Below are positions 36,001 through 48,621 of a stretch of 64,000 bases of DNA, piece after piece (the first letter of the stretch is position 1; each line of letters starts with the position of its first letter). The translations under genes and the position numbers were made by a program. The notes beneath the pieces are model-generated. The model searched no databases. It was not told the origin of the DNA and worked only from the letters and a program-made list of their open reading frames with translations. Source of the stretch: Plasmopara viticola (taxonomy: Eukaryota; Oomycota; Peronosporomycetes; Peronosporales; Peronosporaceae). The stretch spans positions 682,001 through 746,000 of the forward strand of contig MBPM02000008.1 in assembly GCA_001695595.3 (NCBI GenBank), written 5' to 3'.

Positions 36001-39000
36001 CGATGCTTCAAGGCGATCAGAATCACTCTCGGTGACTCCGTCTACAACAATGCAAATACTATGGCCACTCCAACCTCTCTAATTTCGAGCACGAGATTAT
36101 TTTCTGCTTTACCTTCGTATACTTTACGTTCACACTGGAAGGCTTGAATTTAGGTAGAAAACCTCCCACGACATCGGCGTTATTTGAAGCGCAAACCTTC
36201 TTCATCATCCGTTGAAGATGCTTCAAAGGAGCGTACTCAAGCTAGAGAGAGCGTCAAGACGCGCATTGACCGCGTTATGTCCCTGTGCATTCAAATATGT
36301 ACTTTCTTGAAACTGTCCACTCTATTTGCCTAACGAAGGCAAATGAGCAAACTGTTTTGTTTTAACATAGGATGTAAATTGACTACATGTGCTGCCACTA
36401 GTCGTATCAATTTGCCTCGAAAAAGTTTAAATTCAGGTCCAGAATGGTTGCTCTATACTTAAAGCAAGTACGAGTCGCAGATTGTTGTCCTTCTGACAAA
36501 AGTGAGTTGAACTAAACACTTGCACAAAGTCTGAGCCAAAATTCTCTAAATTTGAACTAAATTCAAACTGGGTTGAGCGATAAGACCTCTTGTGGGACTT
36601 CCATAGTAATTCTTACTGATACACACTGGGCAGCGGTCATCATACCATATCAACTTTTCTGTTAGCTTTCAAGCGCTAAGTACTGTCTTCTTGTCGATGT
36701 TAAAGACATCACATGACTTATGTCATACAATATGCGTTACCCTGTTTCGGTATTTTTACAACTTCGTGAGCGCATATTCTCGATTGTGAAATAGCGAGCT
36801 ATATATAATTTACCAGCCTCATTACATTCATAAAATCTGCTTAAAGCTAGTGGCGCTGTGGAATAGTGGTTAACCAAACAATTTCATCATTATCTTTGCT
36901 TCAGCATTTAAAAGTGATGGAAGCGATTTATTAATCCTAGGCTTCACACACTGTCGACCTCGATCAAATTCTGTCAAATAAGCTGACGCTAACAAACGCA
37001 CTCTTATATTCAAAACTTAAACCTCACGTTTAAACGCGTTTCTAAGTGGCCGGTCTTGCCCATCCCATGTAGTTCACGCTACTATCATATCAGGGGACCA
37101 GCATGTGCTGATCTCACGAATCGTGCTTATCACTAATAAGTAACTGTGTGAATTGTCACTCAACCTGTCTTGAACAGCTTCCGGTTTAGCCAGCTTCTGT
37201 CAAGACAATGAATACGGGGCTGAGACAAAATGTATAAAATTAGATTTCTATTCTCATCTTTCCGCTTCTCACGTCGTCAACTCTACATAGTATCCTTTAA
37301 TGTAACCTTAAGCTCAAGACTTAAAGCCTTGATCACATACCCAGAATTGAAAGATGACGACGGGCATATGTGGCAAATAGCTGAATCAGGCAGATTTTTG
37401 AGTAGGACAATACAAAGCTCATTGCGTCTGTTTAAATCGAAAACAAGTTTTCCGTAATTCATCGAATTAGTAGCTATTTTTCGATGCTTGAGCAAATTGT
37501 TTTGTACTATGTAGTAAACATTTTTTGCCTAAATTCAGATATACAGTAGAGGAGGCAATAGATTTTACAAACGAATGCAATTATTCGCACTGTCATCAAA
37601 TGATTATCCATTACAAAATGACTTATATTAAATCAACCGATAAACGGCGCCAGAGAATTAGTAGCCATTCACATAAACTGCTATTATTGTTACGCAATAG
37701 CTTTAAAAAAAATTTGCGAGCTAGAAGGTCCGTTGACCCCATCCATACTCCCCTCCGACTTTCTTGGCTTAGATTTACGTTGTTTCCCAGCTTTTTTTCT
37801 TTCTTTTGTAAGTAAAAGCCTAGCAACATCAAGTGTCACCCGTTCTCGAATCGATTTCGTTAGTGGATAAGCGTTACATTCTTAAAGCAAAGCTCCTCTA
37901 TGAATCGCAACCACTCGACCTTTCTGGTTGTATTGACTCCTTCATCATTATGCAGCTTCAATCTTTTTATAACATCTACTAAGTAAAGTGAAAGTGAATT
38001 TTGTGCTCTTAATCCTGCTGTACAGTTTGTATCTTGCATCCCATCACGCCATGCATCACTAGCTTGACAAATTGTTACTGATTTGACTGTGTCTCCTTTC
38101 CCAATTTCAAGCTATACGTCTGGATAGAAACACGAACTTGCTTTTTGAAAGTCGACAATACTGCAATGTCCAGTGGCTGCACCACGGCGGCAAGCAGACC
38201 AGCAAAAAATCATATTTTAGAGTTTTTTGTAACCAATCCTATTGCTATATGGGAACCTTATCCATCAAATATCAAAATAATTGTTTTTTACGTTTGATGG
38301 AGTAATTTGTGAGATTTATCATTCCTTATATAGAATAATTTGTCATTTTTGACACCACCCTCTCTGTTGCCCCTTCAACAACGCAAGCATCCAACACAGT
38401 ACGAGCGGCACACTTGCCAGGCAGAATAAACGTTGGTGGTATTTGTGGTGAAAGGCCGAGGATGCTGCGATCAACGATAGGTGAAAAAGTGCTGTGACGC
38501 TTTTCGTACACATAATTTTGCTCTCGTTGACTGATTTTCTTAATTTGTAAGCCTATTCCATCAACATTGTAAGCTTGGTCTGCTTTCAAATTGTTTATTA
38601 TTGTCAACCGGGTCATTGTCCGAAACATACGTTGAGTAACGTCTTCGAACGCTTAGTTACGGCTACGATTGACCACTTGAGTCTTTCGAACAACCAGAAT
38701 TTGACTATGGCGACCAAATAAATATCTGTACTATTCTTCACCGAGCACACGGAGCAATTTAGAGTTTCTGTTCATAGCCTTAATTAGCATGCGCAGAGAA
38801 TATTTCGAAGACCAGGGATCATTGTACGGTTGACTAGTCATAGGCGGTTGCAGTTTGGAAGGTAAGTCCTCGAACTGCGAGTGCGATTTGGAAACAGAGA
38901 AACTCGCACACTGCATCCCAATAATCCAACTTAGACTATCAATTTGATCCAAGATTGGACATTGTTCAGTTTTTTGCTCAATCTCAATGTCACCTTTCCG

Positions 39001-39260
39001 ACGTTTGTTTACATACTCTCTGATGTAATATATGGTTTTCTTGTAGCTCTTGAGACATTTACAATCTTTTCCTCTTCTATACATCTATAAACTGCTGCTA
39101 ACATGTGGTCATCGTCGTACATTTCCCTTTCCCTCACTCATTAATTTGTTCTTTTGAATGGATTTGCTATTGACCACAAATTCGCTGGTTGTAGAGCAGA
39201 ATTAGCTTCCAATTTATTCCTGGCTCTATTTTGTATAGAGACACCTTTTGTATCAGTAAT
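33090..39260. repeat. First unit of a ~6.2-kb tandem segmental duplication
   Basis: It is collinear with 39440-45800 in the same orientation. Matching landmarks: 33119-33300 with 39470-39655, 33530 with 39885 (GGCTCATGAGCAGAGCTTGG in both), 34670-34820 with 41210-41360, 35860-36030 with 42380-42550, 36240-36300 with 42720-42780, 37260-37500 with 43940-44160, 38330-38480 with 44940-45090, and 39140-39230 with 45655-45740. The offset grows from about 6.35 to 6.6 kb, so indels have built up. Divergence is high, so the duplication is old. Confidence 0.82.
38150..39084 (-). pseudogene. Decayed pogo/Tigger-like DDE transposase, first unit
   Basis: Broken minus-strand frames show the order expected for a DDE_1 (pogo/Tigger/jerky) transposase: a basic N-terminal region with KRRKGDIE near 39000, then QAYNVDGIGLQIKK (first acidic site, usually NxDETG), PPTFILPGKCAAR (the 'GxxLPPxxIxxGK' strand), IFDG with a stop then GSHIAIGLV (second Asp), and QPLDIAV near 38165 (third Asp). 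At least one in-frame stop and several shifts break it, so it is dead. It sits at the high-coordinate end of the duplicated unit. Confidence 0.75.
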
Positions 39261-42200
39261 GAATGCATTGGCTACTCTTTCAAAGCTCCAGAAATCTTGC
39301 GCGACCTCGTTGCAAGGGCCGAACTACACATTGAAAAAAATACATTACCCCGAATTCTCATGGAAGCTAGTAGCCCCACTTCTGCAAGTTTATAAAACTT
39401 CGCAAACTGTTTGATCATGGTAATCAGCATCTCCGAGATGACCATGCTTCATGCCGCCAGGGATGGAAGCACAGGACCGCAAGCGGAGCTTATCTAAGGT
39501 ACGGTAGAAGCTGTACTCTCGGGACCATGATGTTGTGGACCATTGGTCGCAGAACGACTGTCTGCTGACAAACGACGACAATAATCAGTCGAACGAGATT
39601 AAATCAAATGTACCGCTTCACTTACACGTTGAGTTGTTGCGACATACAAGCAAAGAACACAGCCTCTTCTAGGATCAAATTTAACACTTAAATAGCCATT
39701 GCCTCATTTGTCGATCTATCGGAGAATGCGTGCGGCGTGCGCAGTGAGAGCGCTTTCTCCTTGCTATAATGCGCATTGCGACTCAGCATATTACAGGCAC
39801 ATTGCTTAGGCGAATGCTCCATATGATGGGAAGAACCTTAAGGTGACTCAGCTTAGTAATACAAGCAGCAGGCTCATGAGCAGAGCTTGGTCTAGGGTCT
39901 TCCTGCTCACTTGAGCCTAGAGTAGCTTCCATGCGTCGGTGAGGTTCGAGGCTTATTCAATTCGGTAAGTGATTTTTGGGGAGACAAAAGGTGATGTCGG
40001 ATAGCAGAAAGAGAAAAGTGATAACCAAAAATTGCTCTTTTTCTGACGAATACACACTCAAGGAATACAGAGTCATAATGGAGAAAAGTGTGACGGGGTT
40101 ACATGAACCCAGTTTGTCAATCACTAGCTAAGGGCTTTATTTTCTAGCATAACAAAGATATTATGTGACTTACAAACATGAATAGGAAGGCATTAGAGAT
40201 CAGCAAGTAAGTAGACTTCATCACAAGTGTTAACAATGGACAATTAATATCATTTTGGCTGCTGAAAGTTGTTTACTTTTGAAATTACTCAATATCGCTT
40301 CTCGGCGTCTACTTAATGCAGTGCAATTTTATTTCGGACTTGCCACAGATGACACTTCTATATTCGGCAAGACCAGGGATGGCTTCTGAAACAGGCATTC
40401 CTTGACTTTGTCAAAAGCCTTTTAAATTTGCGCCTTTCAAATCCATTTTTTTGATCATAGGGCAGTAATTTAGCCACTTCCGCATATACTTGTGCAAGCA
40501 TTTGGCCAGACAAAATTACTTTCTTAAGTCCCAAAAGCTACATAAAATCGCTCAATCCAAAGAGGTCTTGACCTCAACGGGAATAAACCGAAGTCCATGA
40601 ATTTAACGAAGCAGGTGTCTTCCAAGATGTACGTATTCAAATTAGCAAGAATATTTTTTGCGTGTATGCACTCGGCCACTACTCGCTTGTTGTTTTGAGT
40701 CTATCTTTTCGTGGTTAATATATTATCAAACATGTGTATCACAAAACAGTTTAACGTCGTAGGCCTGATTAAAAGCCCTACAAAGGACATCACTAATCAC
40801 CCCTAGACATAGTGGGGTCCTCCTTTGGGCTACCATTTCATTTAAATTGTACAAACTTGGTACAGGATCTGAAGAAAAATGACACGGTAGTGACCTTAAC
40901 CAAACGAACAGTAGGGCGTCACCTTCGCTTTAAATGCATAGCACGGCGTGGAAATGTTCAAAGAGAGTAGCCTCCATTCCACGTCAGCATTCTGTTACAG
41001 AAAACCATACGTCAAGTACATGAGTACAATAAGCCAAACGCGGCCACTATCCCGGCTCAAAGGCCGATTCCCAGAAAGAATGTGTTGCTAATAAAAATGC
41101 AGTGCACTTAACTAATCATTGAGCGCGACCAGTGAATCAAGCGGTCTAGCAGTCCTTTGCAAACCAAAATGCAGACTAGATGATTTCTTTGAGATCAAAG
41201 ATCCACTACGTACATTAAGCGTCTTCTTAGTGATTTTCATGACCGCTTCACTAAATTGTGACTCCTTCAAGTCGACTGGTCACATGTCATCAGCTTCACA
41301 AGCTTTTTCAAGCTATGCCATGAGATTCTCGTGTACTCAAACAGGGCAATTGGAATGCATACAGTTAAGGCTAACCGTGCCTAAAATTACAAGAAAATTT
41401 TTTCTTAAGAAGAGTATATCGACGAGCGGTGTCGCCATTTACTGGCATGTCTATTTTGGCCCTACCAGCTCAACAAGGGACGCCCTGCGCTATGCATCGC
41501 CGTTAAGAAGTTACCATTCTGGACAAGACTTACTGTATCGTATTCCTGTCGCAACTATTGACGTCAACATCGGCGTTCAGCAAAAGAGCTCAAGTAAACA
41601 TGTGCTGCTTAACGTGTATCAAAAGGGCAGACCCCGACAACGTCACATTGGATAATTAGTTGGCCACAACAAACGTTGCTAAGTGGGTTACGTACCACTC
41701 CACGTGCATCGACAGGGTCACAATCTTGATGCTTCGGCCAACAGCACTCTCTACTTCGCTTCAAAATTGTCCTCGAGGAGATTTGGTCTGTGAAGAGCAA
41801 GCCACTCCACGTGCACAAGAAAGGCATTATTTATGAGATCTTGGCTGATAGCCAACAACGCCGTTCCCGTCACAAAGTGAGTGTTTTCTTCTACGAGAAC
41901 TTCTTAGTCACTTACGTGTCAATGTCGCGCAGTTTTACGGCCTTTCCTATCTTGCCTTGGCCGAAACCGAAAAGTGAACTTCTGGCATGCAGCGAGTACT
42001 GCGTCGTAAGAGTAATGCTCGAAGGATAGCTTGTCAATACACGTGCAGTAATAGGGCCTCGCTTATGCTTCCTCGACTTAAAAAGCAAGCAAGTCTCTCA
42101 TGATTTGCCACGAGTGCTATGTAATTAGGGCGCCGCTCAGCAAGCATGCAATAAGTAGGGCCTTTCCCAAGCTGCTATGGCTTAATGTCAAGTATGCCAT

Positions 42201-42802
42201 CGCCGGGATGCAGCAAATGCTGCTGCCTGCGGGCATCGCTTTGGTGTTAATGTGTCTTCAGCTCTAAGTTTATTTTTCGGCATCATAAATGTACATTTGT
42301 GATATTCAGTGTGCAACTCGATAACCGATTTGATTTTGTGTCCGCGTCAATGGCACTGTTATGTTCTAGCAGAGGCATCACAAGAGATCCGCTTGAAGCA
42401 AAGCGGGTGTCTTTGGTTTCCAGTCAACCCAGCTCAAACCACTCCTTGCTTCAAGACCATCCAGCGCTCGACGCTATAGAAAGCAAAAAAGTTTACATCG
42501 AATTCCATCGGCTCTCATACGAAGCTGCAACAATGTCAATACTTTGGCCACTCCAATCTCTTTAATTCTGGACACGAAAATCTTTTCTACCTTTCATTTA
42601 TATACTTCGCGTTCACCATGAAAAAAATTAATTTTGGTAGGTACTCGCCACGGCAACGGCGTCATTGACGCACACAGCTCCTTCATCATTTGTTAAGGAT
42701 GCTTTGACAGAGCTGTGTCAAGCTAAAAAGAGCCTCAAGACGCGCATTGACCACGCTGAATCCATGTGCCATCAAACGTGCGCCTTGGGACTGCTCGCTT
42801 CA

Positions 42803-43015
42803 CTAGCCTCCTACCATCAACGCAGAACTGGCGCTTTGACAACTTGATGTAATGTTGCTGTTTTCGCACCGTTTGAGCACACGATCTAATGTCGTAACGT
42901 GGTCTGCGACATCTCCACTTAGCGTGAACACGAAGATGTTGTCAAAGTATGTTCTCATCACGTATCTTGAAACTCGAAAGACTTTCTGCAAATGAGCCAA
43001 CCCCTTATTTAACAT
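42803..43015 (-). pseudogene. Ty3/gypsy reverse-transcriptase fragment
   Basis: A 70-codon minus frame carries MLNKGLAHLQKVF, then RTYFDNIFVFTLSGDVADHV and LDRVLKRCE. This is the region of the YxDD box of Ty3/gypsy reverse transcriptase, here YFDN instead of YFDD, so the second catalytic Asp is lost. Flanking minus frames are shifted and stopped. The element is inactive and LTRs were not identified. Confidence 0.78.
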
Positions 43016-44599
43016 AGGATCTCTCTCAATAACTCACGTGTAGATTGGCCACAAGTGCCCTCACCTTCCGTACCAATTTGCTGGGAGAAAGTCGAGGTCC
43101 AAAAGTTTTGCCTCACTCGAAGCAAGAGCAAACTGTAGAGCGTTGTCTACCTGACGAGAGATAGTTGAACTCAGTATTCAAATCAAGGCGAAATTAAACT
43201 CTCTTTTATTTGAGCTACAGATAGCCCAGGGAAATCGATGACATCTCCTGTGGGAGTAGCCTTGTCATCCTTTACTAGTATACGATAAGCAGTGGTCGGA
43301 ATACCATGTTCAGCTTTTTTGTTAGCTTCCAAACGCTAAGAAGTGCCTTCTTTTTGGTGTTCAAACGTCATATGCCTCAAGTAATACAATAAGTATTACG
43401 TAACCCTGTTACAGTGTTTCTTACAACTACGAATGCGCATATTCACCATTCTAATATCGCGACCGATATGTACTTCGCTAACCTCATTACATTCATAACA
43501 ACCAGCCCAGAGCTAGCGACACTAAAACGATTGTAAAACAAACAATCCCATGAGTATATTTTTTTGACTAGTAGACAAATTTAATTAATGAAGGCAGCTT
43601 CTTTAAGTCCGAAGCTTGACAACCTCGATCGAATTCTGCCGAACAAGCTGATGCTTAAAGCGGCACTTTTATGATAAAATTAATCCTCACGTTCTACAAG
43701 CGTTTTTGAGCGGTCGAGCTTACTTCTCCCCCATGTGGTTTACGCAACTATCATTTCAGGGGACCAGCATGTGCTGACCCTACGAATTGTGCTCATCATT
43801 AAAGGTAGATTGTGTGAAGTTCACTCCGCCTGTGATCTAAATGGCTTCCAGTTCAATCAGCTTTTACCATGACAATTAACACGGACCTAAGAACAAAACA
43901 AACGGACTGTAACATTTGTTTTTCATATTTTATCTTCTCGCGTCTCACATCGTCGACTCAAAGTCAAGACTCAAAGCCTTGATCAAACATTCAGAACTAA
44001 AACATGACGACGAGACTTTTACGGCCAGAATGTGTTCAAGCAGACTCTGAAGTAAGACAACACAACGGTCACTGCGCCTTTTAAATCCAGGAATAGAACC
44101 GTAACGTAAACCTTCGAATTAGCAACCATTTTTCGATGCTTTAGCAAATTGTTTTGTACTATATAGAGGATGTTCTTGGTTCGAATTCCGAGATACAGTG
44201 GAAGAGGAAATAGACAATACAAACGCATGCAATAACTCGCATTCCTAACTGATGAATATCCTTCCCAAATTCAATCTCCAAAAATGAACATATAAAGCCG
44301 TATTGTTGAATAAGTAGCCATTTTCATCAGCTGTTGTCATTGGTACACGACAGCTTCAAAATTTGTCTGTAAGCCAAAAGGTCCGTTGACTCTCGTTGGA
44401 CTTCCTTGGCTCAGATTTAGGCAGTTCCCTAGCTTTTTTCTTTCTGATATCATCGATCGAGTGCAATATTTACGTTGTAAAGTAAAGCACATCAACTATT
44501 GTCCGTTTTCAAGAATCGTTTGTGGGGCTTAGTCTAAATCTCTAGGCAAATCTCTTCTTCAGATCGCAATCACCCCACTTCTCTCGTTGTATTGACTCC

Positions 44600-45597
44600 T
44601 CCGGCCTAAAACAGCTTTTTATTTCTCCACCATAATTACGAAGCTAGGTATAGACGCTTGATTTCCTGCTGTACAGTCTGTATCTTTCATTCTATCACGC
44701 CATGCACATCTAGTAAGGCAAATCGATACTGATCTGGCTAAGTACTGCATTGTCTGGTGGCCGCGACTTGGCGGCAAGCAAACTACCAAATATCCATATT
44801 CTAGAGCTTTTGTAACAATTCGCAATGATATATGGGAGCCGTATCCATCAAATATTTTAATAAAAGGTTTAATCACGTTTGTGGTAGTGATTCGTGAAAT
44901 TGATCAATTTGAAGATAATATACCTTTTTGTTTCTAAAAATACTCTCTTTGTCGTCGCGGTTGCCCCTTCAACAACACATTTATCCAACACAGTACGAGC
45001 GATACATTTGCCAGGAAGAATGAACGGTGGTAGTATAATGCGTCCATAGGCCGAGCATGATGCGATCAACGATAGGTGAAAAAGTGGTGAGGTGGTTTTT
45101 GTCCACACAGTTTTGCTCCTTTTCAATGCTAAAGCTTCTTTTCTCTTGAACTGGAACCTTTTTTATCAATATTGTATACTTGGTCTGCTTTCAAAGTATT
45201 CGTCATAGTCAACCGTGCCACTGTCCAGAATAGACGTTTAAAAACGTCTTCAGACGGTTCGTTAAGACTACGATGGACTACTTGAGCCTCTCGAACAACT
45301 TCAATTTGAATATGGCGACCAATAAATTTCCTGTACCGTACACACGGAGCGATTAAGAGTTTCTTTCCATAGCTTGATCAATTTCATCAGCTTCTAGAAG
45401 GTTTTGCGATTTGGAAAGAGATGAACCCGCACACTATTTTCCAATAGTCCAATCCAAAATATCAACCTAACAGTCCTGATCAAAGTATGGGTTTCGTCCA
45501 GTTTTTTAGTCTCTATGTCATCTTTTCGATGTTTGGTTACATACTTCGTTAATGTAGAATATGGTTTTCTTGTAGCACTTGAATCTTCCTCTTCCAA
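44600..45597 (-). pseudogene. Decayed pogo/Tigger-like DDE transposase, second unit
   Basis: It parallels the copy at 38.2-39.1 kb. Visible parts, in order, are KHRKDDIETK (45.5 kb), PPFILPGKCIARTVLD (45.0 kb) and IKIFDGYGSHISLRIVTKAL (44.85 kb), the latter with the second catalytic Asp, followed by YLVVCLPPSRGHQTMQYLA where the third-Asp motif (QPLD) is degraded. Frames shift between these parts. Confidence 0.77.
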
Positions 45598-46075
45598 TCC
45601 ATCCCTGTACTGCTGCTAGCAAGTGGTCGTCTTCGTACATCTTCCTTCTCTCTTTCATTCATTGTTCTTTTAGATGGGTTCGGTGGCCACTAATTTGATG
45701 GTGGTAAAGAAGAATTGACTACTTAATCTGTTACTGGCTACTAATTTGATGGTTCACATTAATTTGCATAGATACATCTTATAAATTTTGAATGGTTAAT
45801 GGGAAATACATCGGCTGAAAATTGATTAAGCACAAATGATAAATGAGTATATAAATGAGTATTGATACAAAACGCTGAGCCGGATAGGTGGGTTGTAAAG
45901 CAAGCTAAAACAGCAAACAACACGGACCGAGACCCAGCATTAACATACCACCTGCAACAGGGACGGCGCCTGATTATAAGTAGCGGAGATCTCGTGGTGT
46001 GCCCTTCAATAGTTCCCGAGATTTTTAGTCTCTTGATTTGGCCAAATATAAAATGTGAGATAGACAGAAATCAGC

Positions 46076-46427
46076 ATTAGACGTACTATTGTATTGTATT
46101 GTATTACGTTATCGCGTTGCCAAGTTATGCACGTGCTAGGCTCTATGGCTAGTCCACGGCATAGAGTGGTGTCCGCATACGTCGAGTCTCGTTCGGCGGG
46201 CAGTGCAGCCAGCACCGAGGCCGTGTAGGTCTTCCATTATTTTGTGTAGTTCTGACTTGGTAAGAGCCCAGGTGGCGTTCTAGTGCTGGAGACCGTCGCG
46301 TCGAGGGTGAGATTCGTTAGAGACCTGCAGATGCCCGAGAGCACCTGCCCGAAGCGCGCGAGCATTTAGCCCCCGCGCTTGGAAGGAGGGCGTCACCCCA
46401 ACCTTTTCCGAAAAATTAGACGTACTA
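46076..46427 (-). mobile_element. SINE-like element, copy 3, with 13-bp target duplication
   Basis: The element is 46089-46414 (326 bp), minus orientation, between perfect copies of ATTAGACGTACTA at 46076-46088 and 46415-46427. The 3' tail on the minus strand is (AATAC)n. The shared reading frame seen in copies 1 and 2 is interrupted here by a TAG (CAC TAG AAC), which argues against coding in this copy. Confidence 0.88.
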
Positions 46428-48336
46428 GACTAGCTAATCGAACCTTAAAAATGGCTTGCATTACGTAAACTTTCTGAACGTAGCCGTAACTATTTTGAAG
46501 AGGTGTAAGCTACAGCCAATGATTAAGACGAAAGATTAAAAATATGGAAGCATAACCAGGCTAGAAGCTACTTGTGAGCACGTAAATGTGCTGGAACAAA
46601 GTCGTAAGCCCGAAAATATGTTGCCCAGCTCACAGAAATAGTAAAGAAGGATGCTACACCCTTTGAAGACCGTAATTCGACTTAGCTTTGGGCTTTGAAT
46701 TTAGAAAATATGCCTGAGTAAAATTTTTCGTTGTTTATATCTTAAACGCAATCAATTGCCATGATGGAGTAGGCTGGTTTTTATTACACTGTTAAAAAAC
46801 TTCTAGAGACAATTCACTAGTTCTAAAACTAAGCTTTTGATCCCTTTGATCACCGCTATCGATCGCGTAGGTGTGTGAATAACAAAACATACTTTACTCA
46901 ATATTAAAAGCCAATTTTAGTGCAGTTCCTACGTATAACGATCTCGACTTACCTGTCTGTTCAGAATATAGATTTGGTTTTGACTTACAGCCAATAAATT
47001 GTTCGACGGTGCGTCAAGCACCATAGACACACGGTCATTCCGTGTACACTGCAGGCAGTGGTATTTTCGAATATCAAAAGAAGATCGAGCACGAAAATTA
47101 GGCAAACATAGACGCGATCGATGAGGTCCGCCATTTCTATGCTTGGGTATATGTCATCCGATCAAGTCGAGAATCATGTCTGTCAAGTCGATGCGAATAG
47201 GTTTTTAACTTTGACACGGGAGAAGACAACCTACAGCATTCATATGCTTAGGTCCACCGTAAAAAAAAATGTGTCATAAAGTCACTTGCAATACGTGTAA
47301 ATGCAGCTTTAACATACACACACTACCGACTTTACTAACATGATAGAAGAAGTAATTACTGACTGCGCGTAATTTGATAGTCGAACGAAGCGACCCAGCA
47401 TCATGAATAGATATTTTTATGTGTGGTCAACTAAAACACATACATCCATTTGATGACCGTGAGTGTAAAAGAAGATGTGGCTGCTGCGCTCGTCGCGGAC
47501 GCATAAGAGAATACGTATGACCCGCTTAATTATACTATTCATTCGTTGGAAATTCCGGTGATGCAATCAATCAATTAGCGAGATGTCGAATAACCAATGC
47601 ATACACAGTACTGATGTACCCGTATATTACGGATAGTATCGAAGGTTTTGACCATGTAATGGTCCACGCGAGGTATGTGTTTTTCTTTCGTTTTGGTATT
47701 GTAAGTCTGCACGTGTCAACAATCTAAATACTTATCTATTGGGTACGGCGTTGTGCACAAACTTAAATCTTGGCTTTGTTGCCCAATGCTGCACTGCAAG
47801 ATATTCATGTGCAGGGCAATCAAATCGGTATAATTCGGGGATATGGCGCAACATTAGCCGTGGTTAATGGCACGCAATAGTGTAGCAACTATACCTGTGT
47901 AATGGGGTCAGTACTTGCTCATCAATCTAAAATGGGATCCCAACTAGACTAACAGCACATCAATAAGTTATTTTTCATCTGTGGGTACGCACTGATATCT
48001 GCATATTTTGTATCAATTGCATCTTTTGAGTAAAGTATCTTTTTTGGAAGGGTATCGATCAATAATATTGTTCCTTCAATGCGTTGACATAAGAATCAAA
48101 GAGAGTTAATTTGGCCAGCCTATGGTAAGGTCCAAGTCAACGTCAAGAGAACATCGCACACACTGAATAACATCAAAATCTGATGTGATATTTCATGATT
48201 ATGAAAAAAGAAGTAACTCAACGCTACTTAACGATCCAGCAATGGCAATGGAGAACAGGACTATCCAAAAGGTTGCTCTTGCGTAACTACACATTCTTGC
48301 CTCCTGACATGCTTCAAAAATGTCTTGACAGCGCCA

Positions 48337-48621
48337 TTACCAGTGGCGGCCCCAACCTGGACGACCCCACCCCCACCCAGGACGGCCCCATCCCCAACCT
48401 GGACGGCCCCAGCCCCATCCAGGGCGTCTCCATCCCCATCCGCCCCATTCCTGCTGGTCATTTTCATCCTGCGGAGCGTCGTGACCGGGTTGTTCATTAG
48501 CCTCGGTCACTGGAGCAGCTGCGGTGTTTGCATCAGCCAGAGCTCGTAGAGCAGGAGTGTCAGTAGCCATTACAGATGCTGTAGCGAGAGCTGCCGCGAC
48601 GACGAGAGTGGTAAATTTCAT
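48337..48621 (-). CDS. Secreted Trp/Gly-rich heptad-repeat protein
   Basis: Intronless, 94 residues. The signal peptide MKFTTLVVAAALATASVMA is followed by a spacer TDTPALRALADANTAAAPV, an acidic stretch (EANEQPGHDAPQDENDQQE) and a tail of heptads RPGWGWG repeated about three and a half times (residues 64-94) ending GRHW. There is no cysteine after the signal peptide. The tail is cationic and tryptophan-rich. An RxLx (RALA) sits 26 residues from the start, with an acidic patch downstream, but it is not a standard RXLR-EER. Possible roles are wall-associated structural protein or secreted antimicrobial or effector peptide; the sequence does not decide. It stands at the border of the gene island and the repeat-rich stretch. 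Confidence 0.8.
   Translation of the reverse strand: MKFTTLVVAAALATASVMATDTPALRALADANTAAAPVTEANEQPGHDAPQDENDQQEWGGWGWRRPGWGWGRPGWGWGRPGWGWGRPGWGRHW

Larger units (their letters stand above)
39440..45800. repeat. Second unit of the ~6.2-kb tandem segmental duplication
   Basis: Direct-repeat partner of 33090-39260. It keeps about 150 bp (around 42800-42960) that are deleted in the first unit, and this segment codes for the recognisable reverse-transcriptase fragment. The unit contains a pogo-like transposase remnant at its high-coordinate end, so it is a nest of at least two transposon types that was duplicated as a block. Confidence 0.82.
30833..48336. other. Long gene-poor stretch built of decayed transposons
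   Basis: Seventeen kilobases with no intact host gene visible. It contains the telomere-like tract at 32.55 kb, the two 6-kb direct repeats (33.1-45.8 kb) and SINE-like copy 3. The parts at 30.8-33.0 kb and 46.4-48.3 kb are AT-rich and show nothing I recognise. Confidence 0.55.

Noticed and set aside
35778..36026. Possible copia reverse transcriptase (RRALYGLIARRGW on the minus strand)
   Set aside because: Only a five-residue resemblance to the copia 'ALYGLKQAPRAW' motif; the duplicate at 42.4 kb does not keep it in frame.
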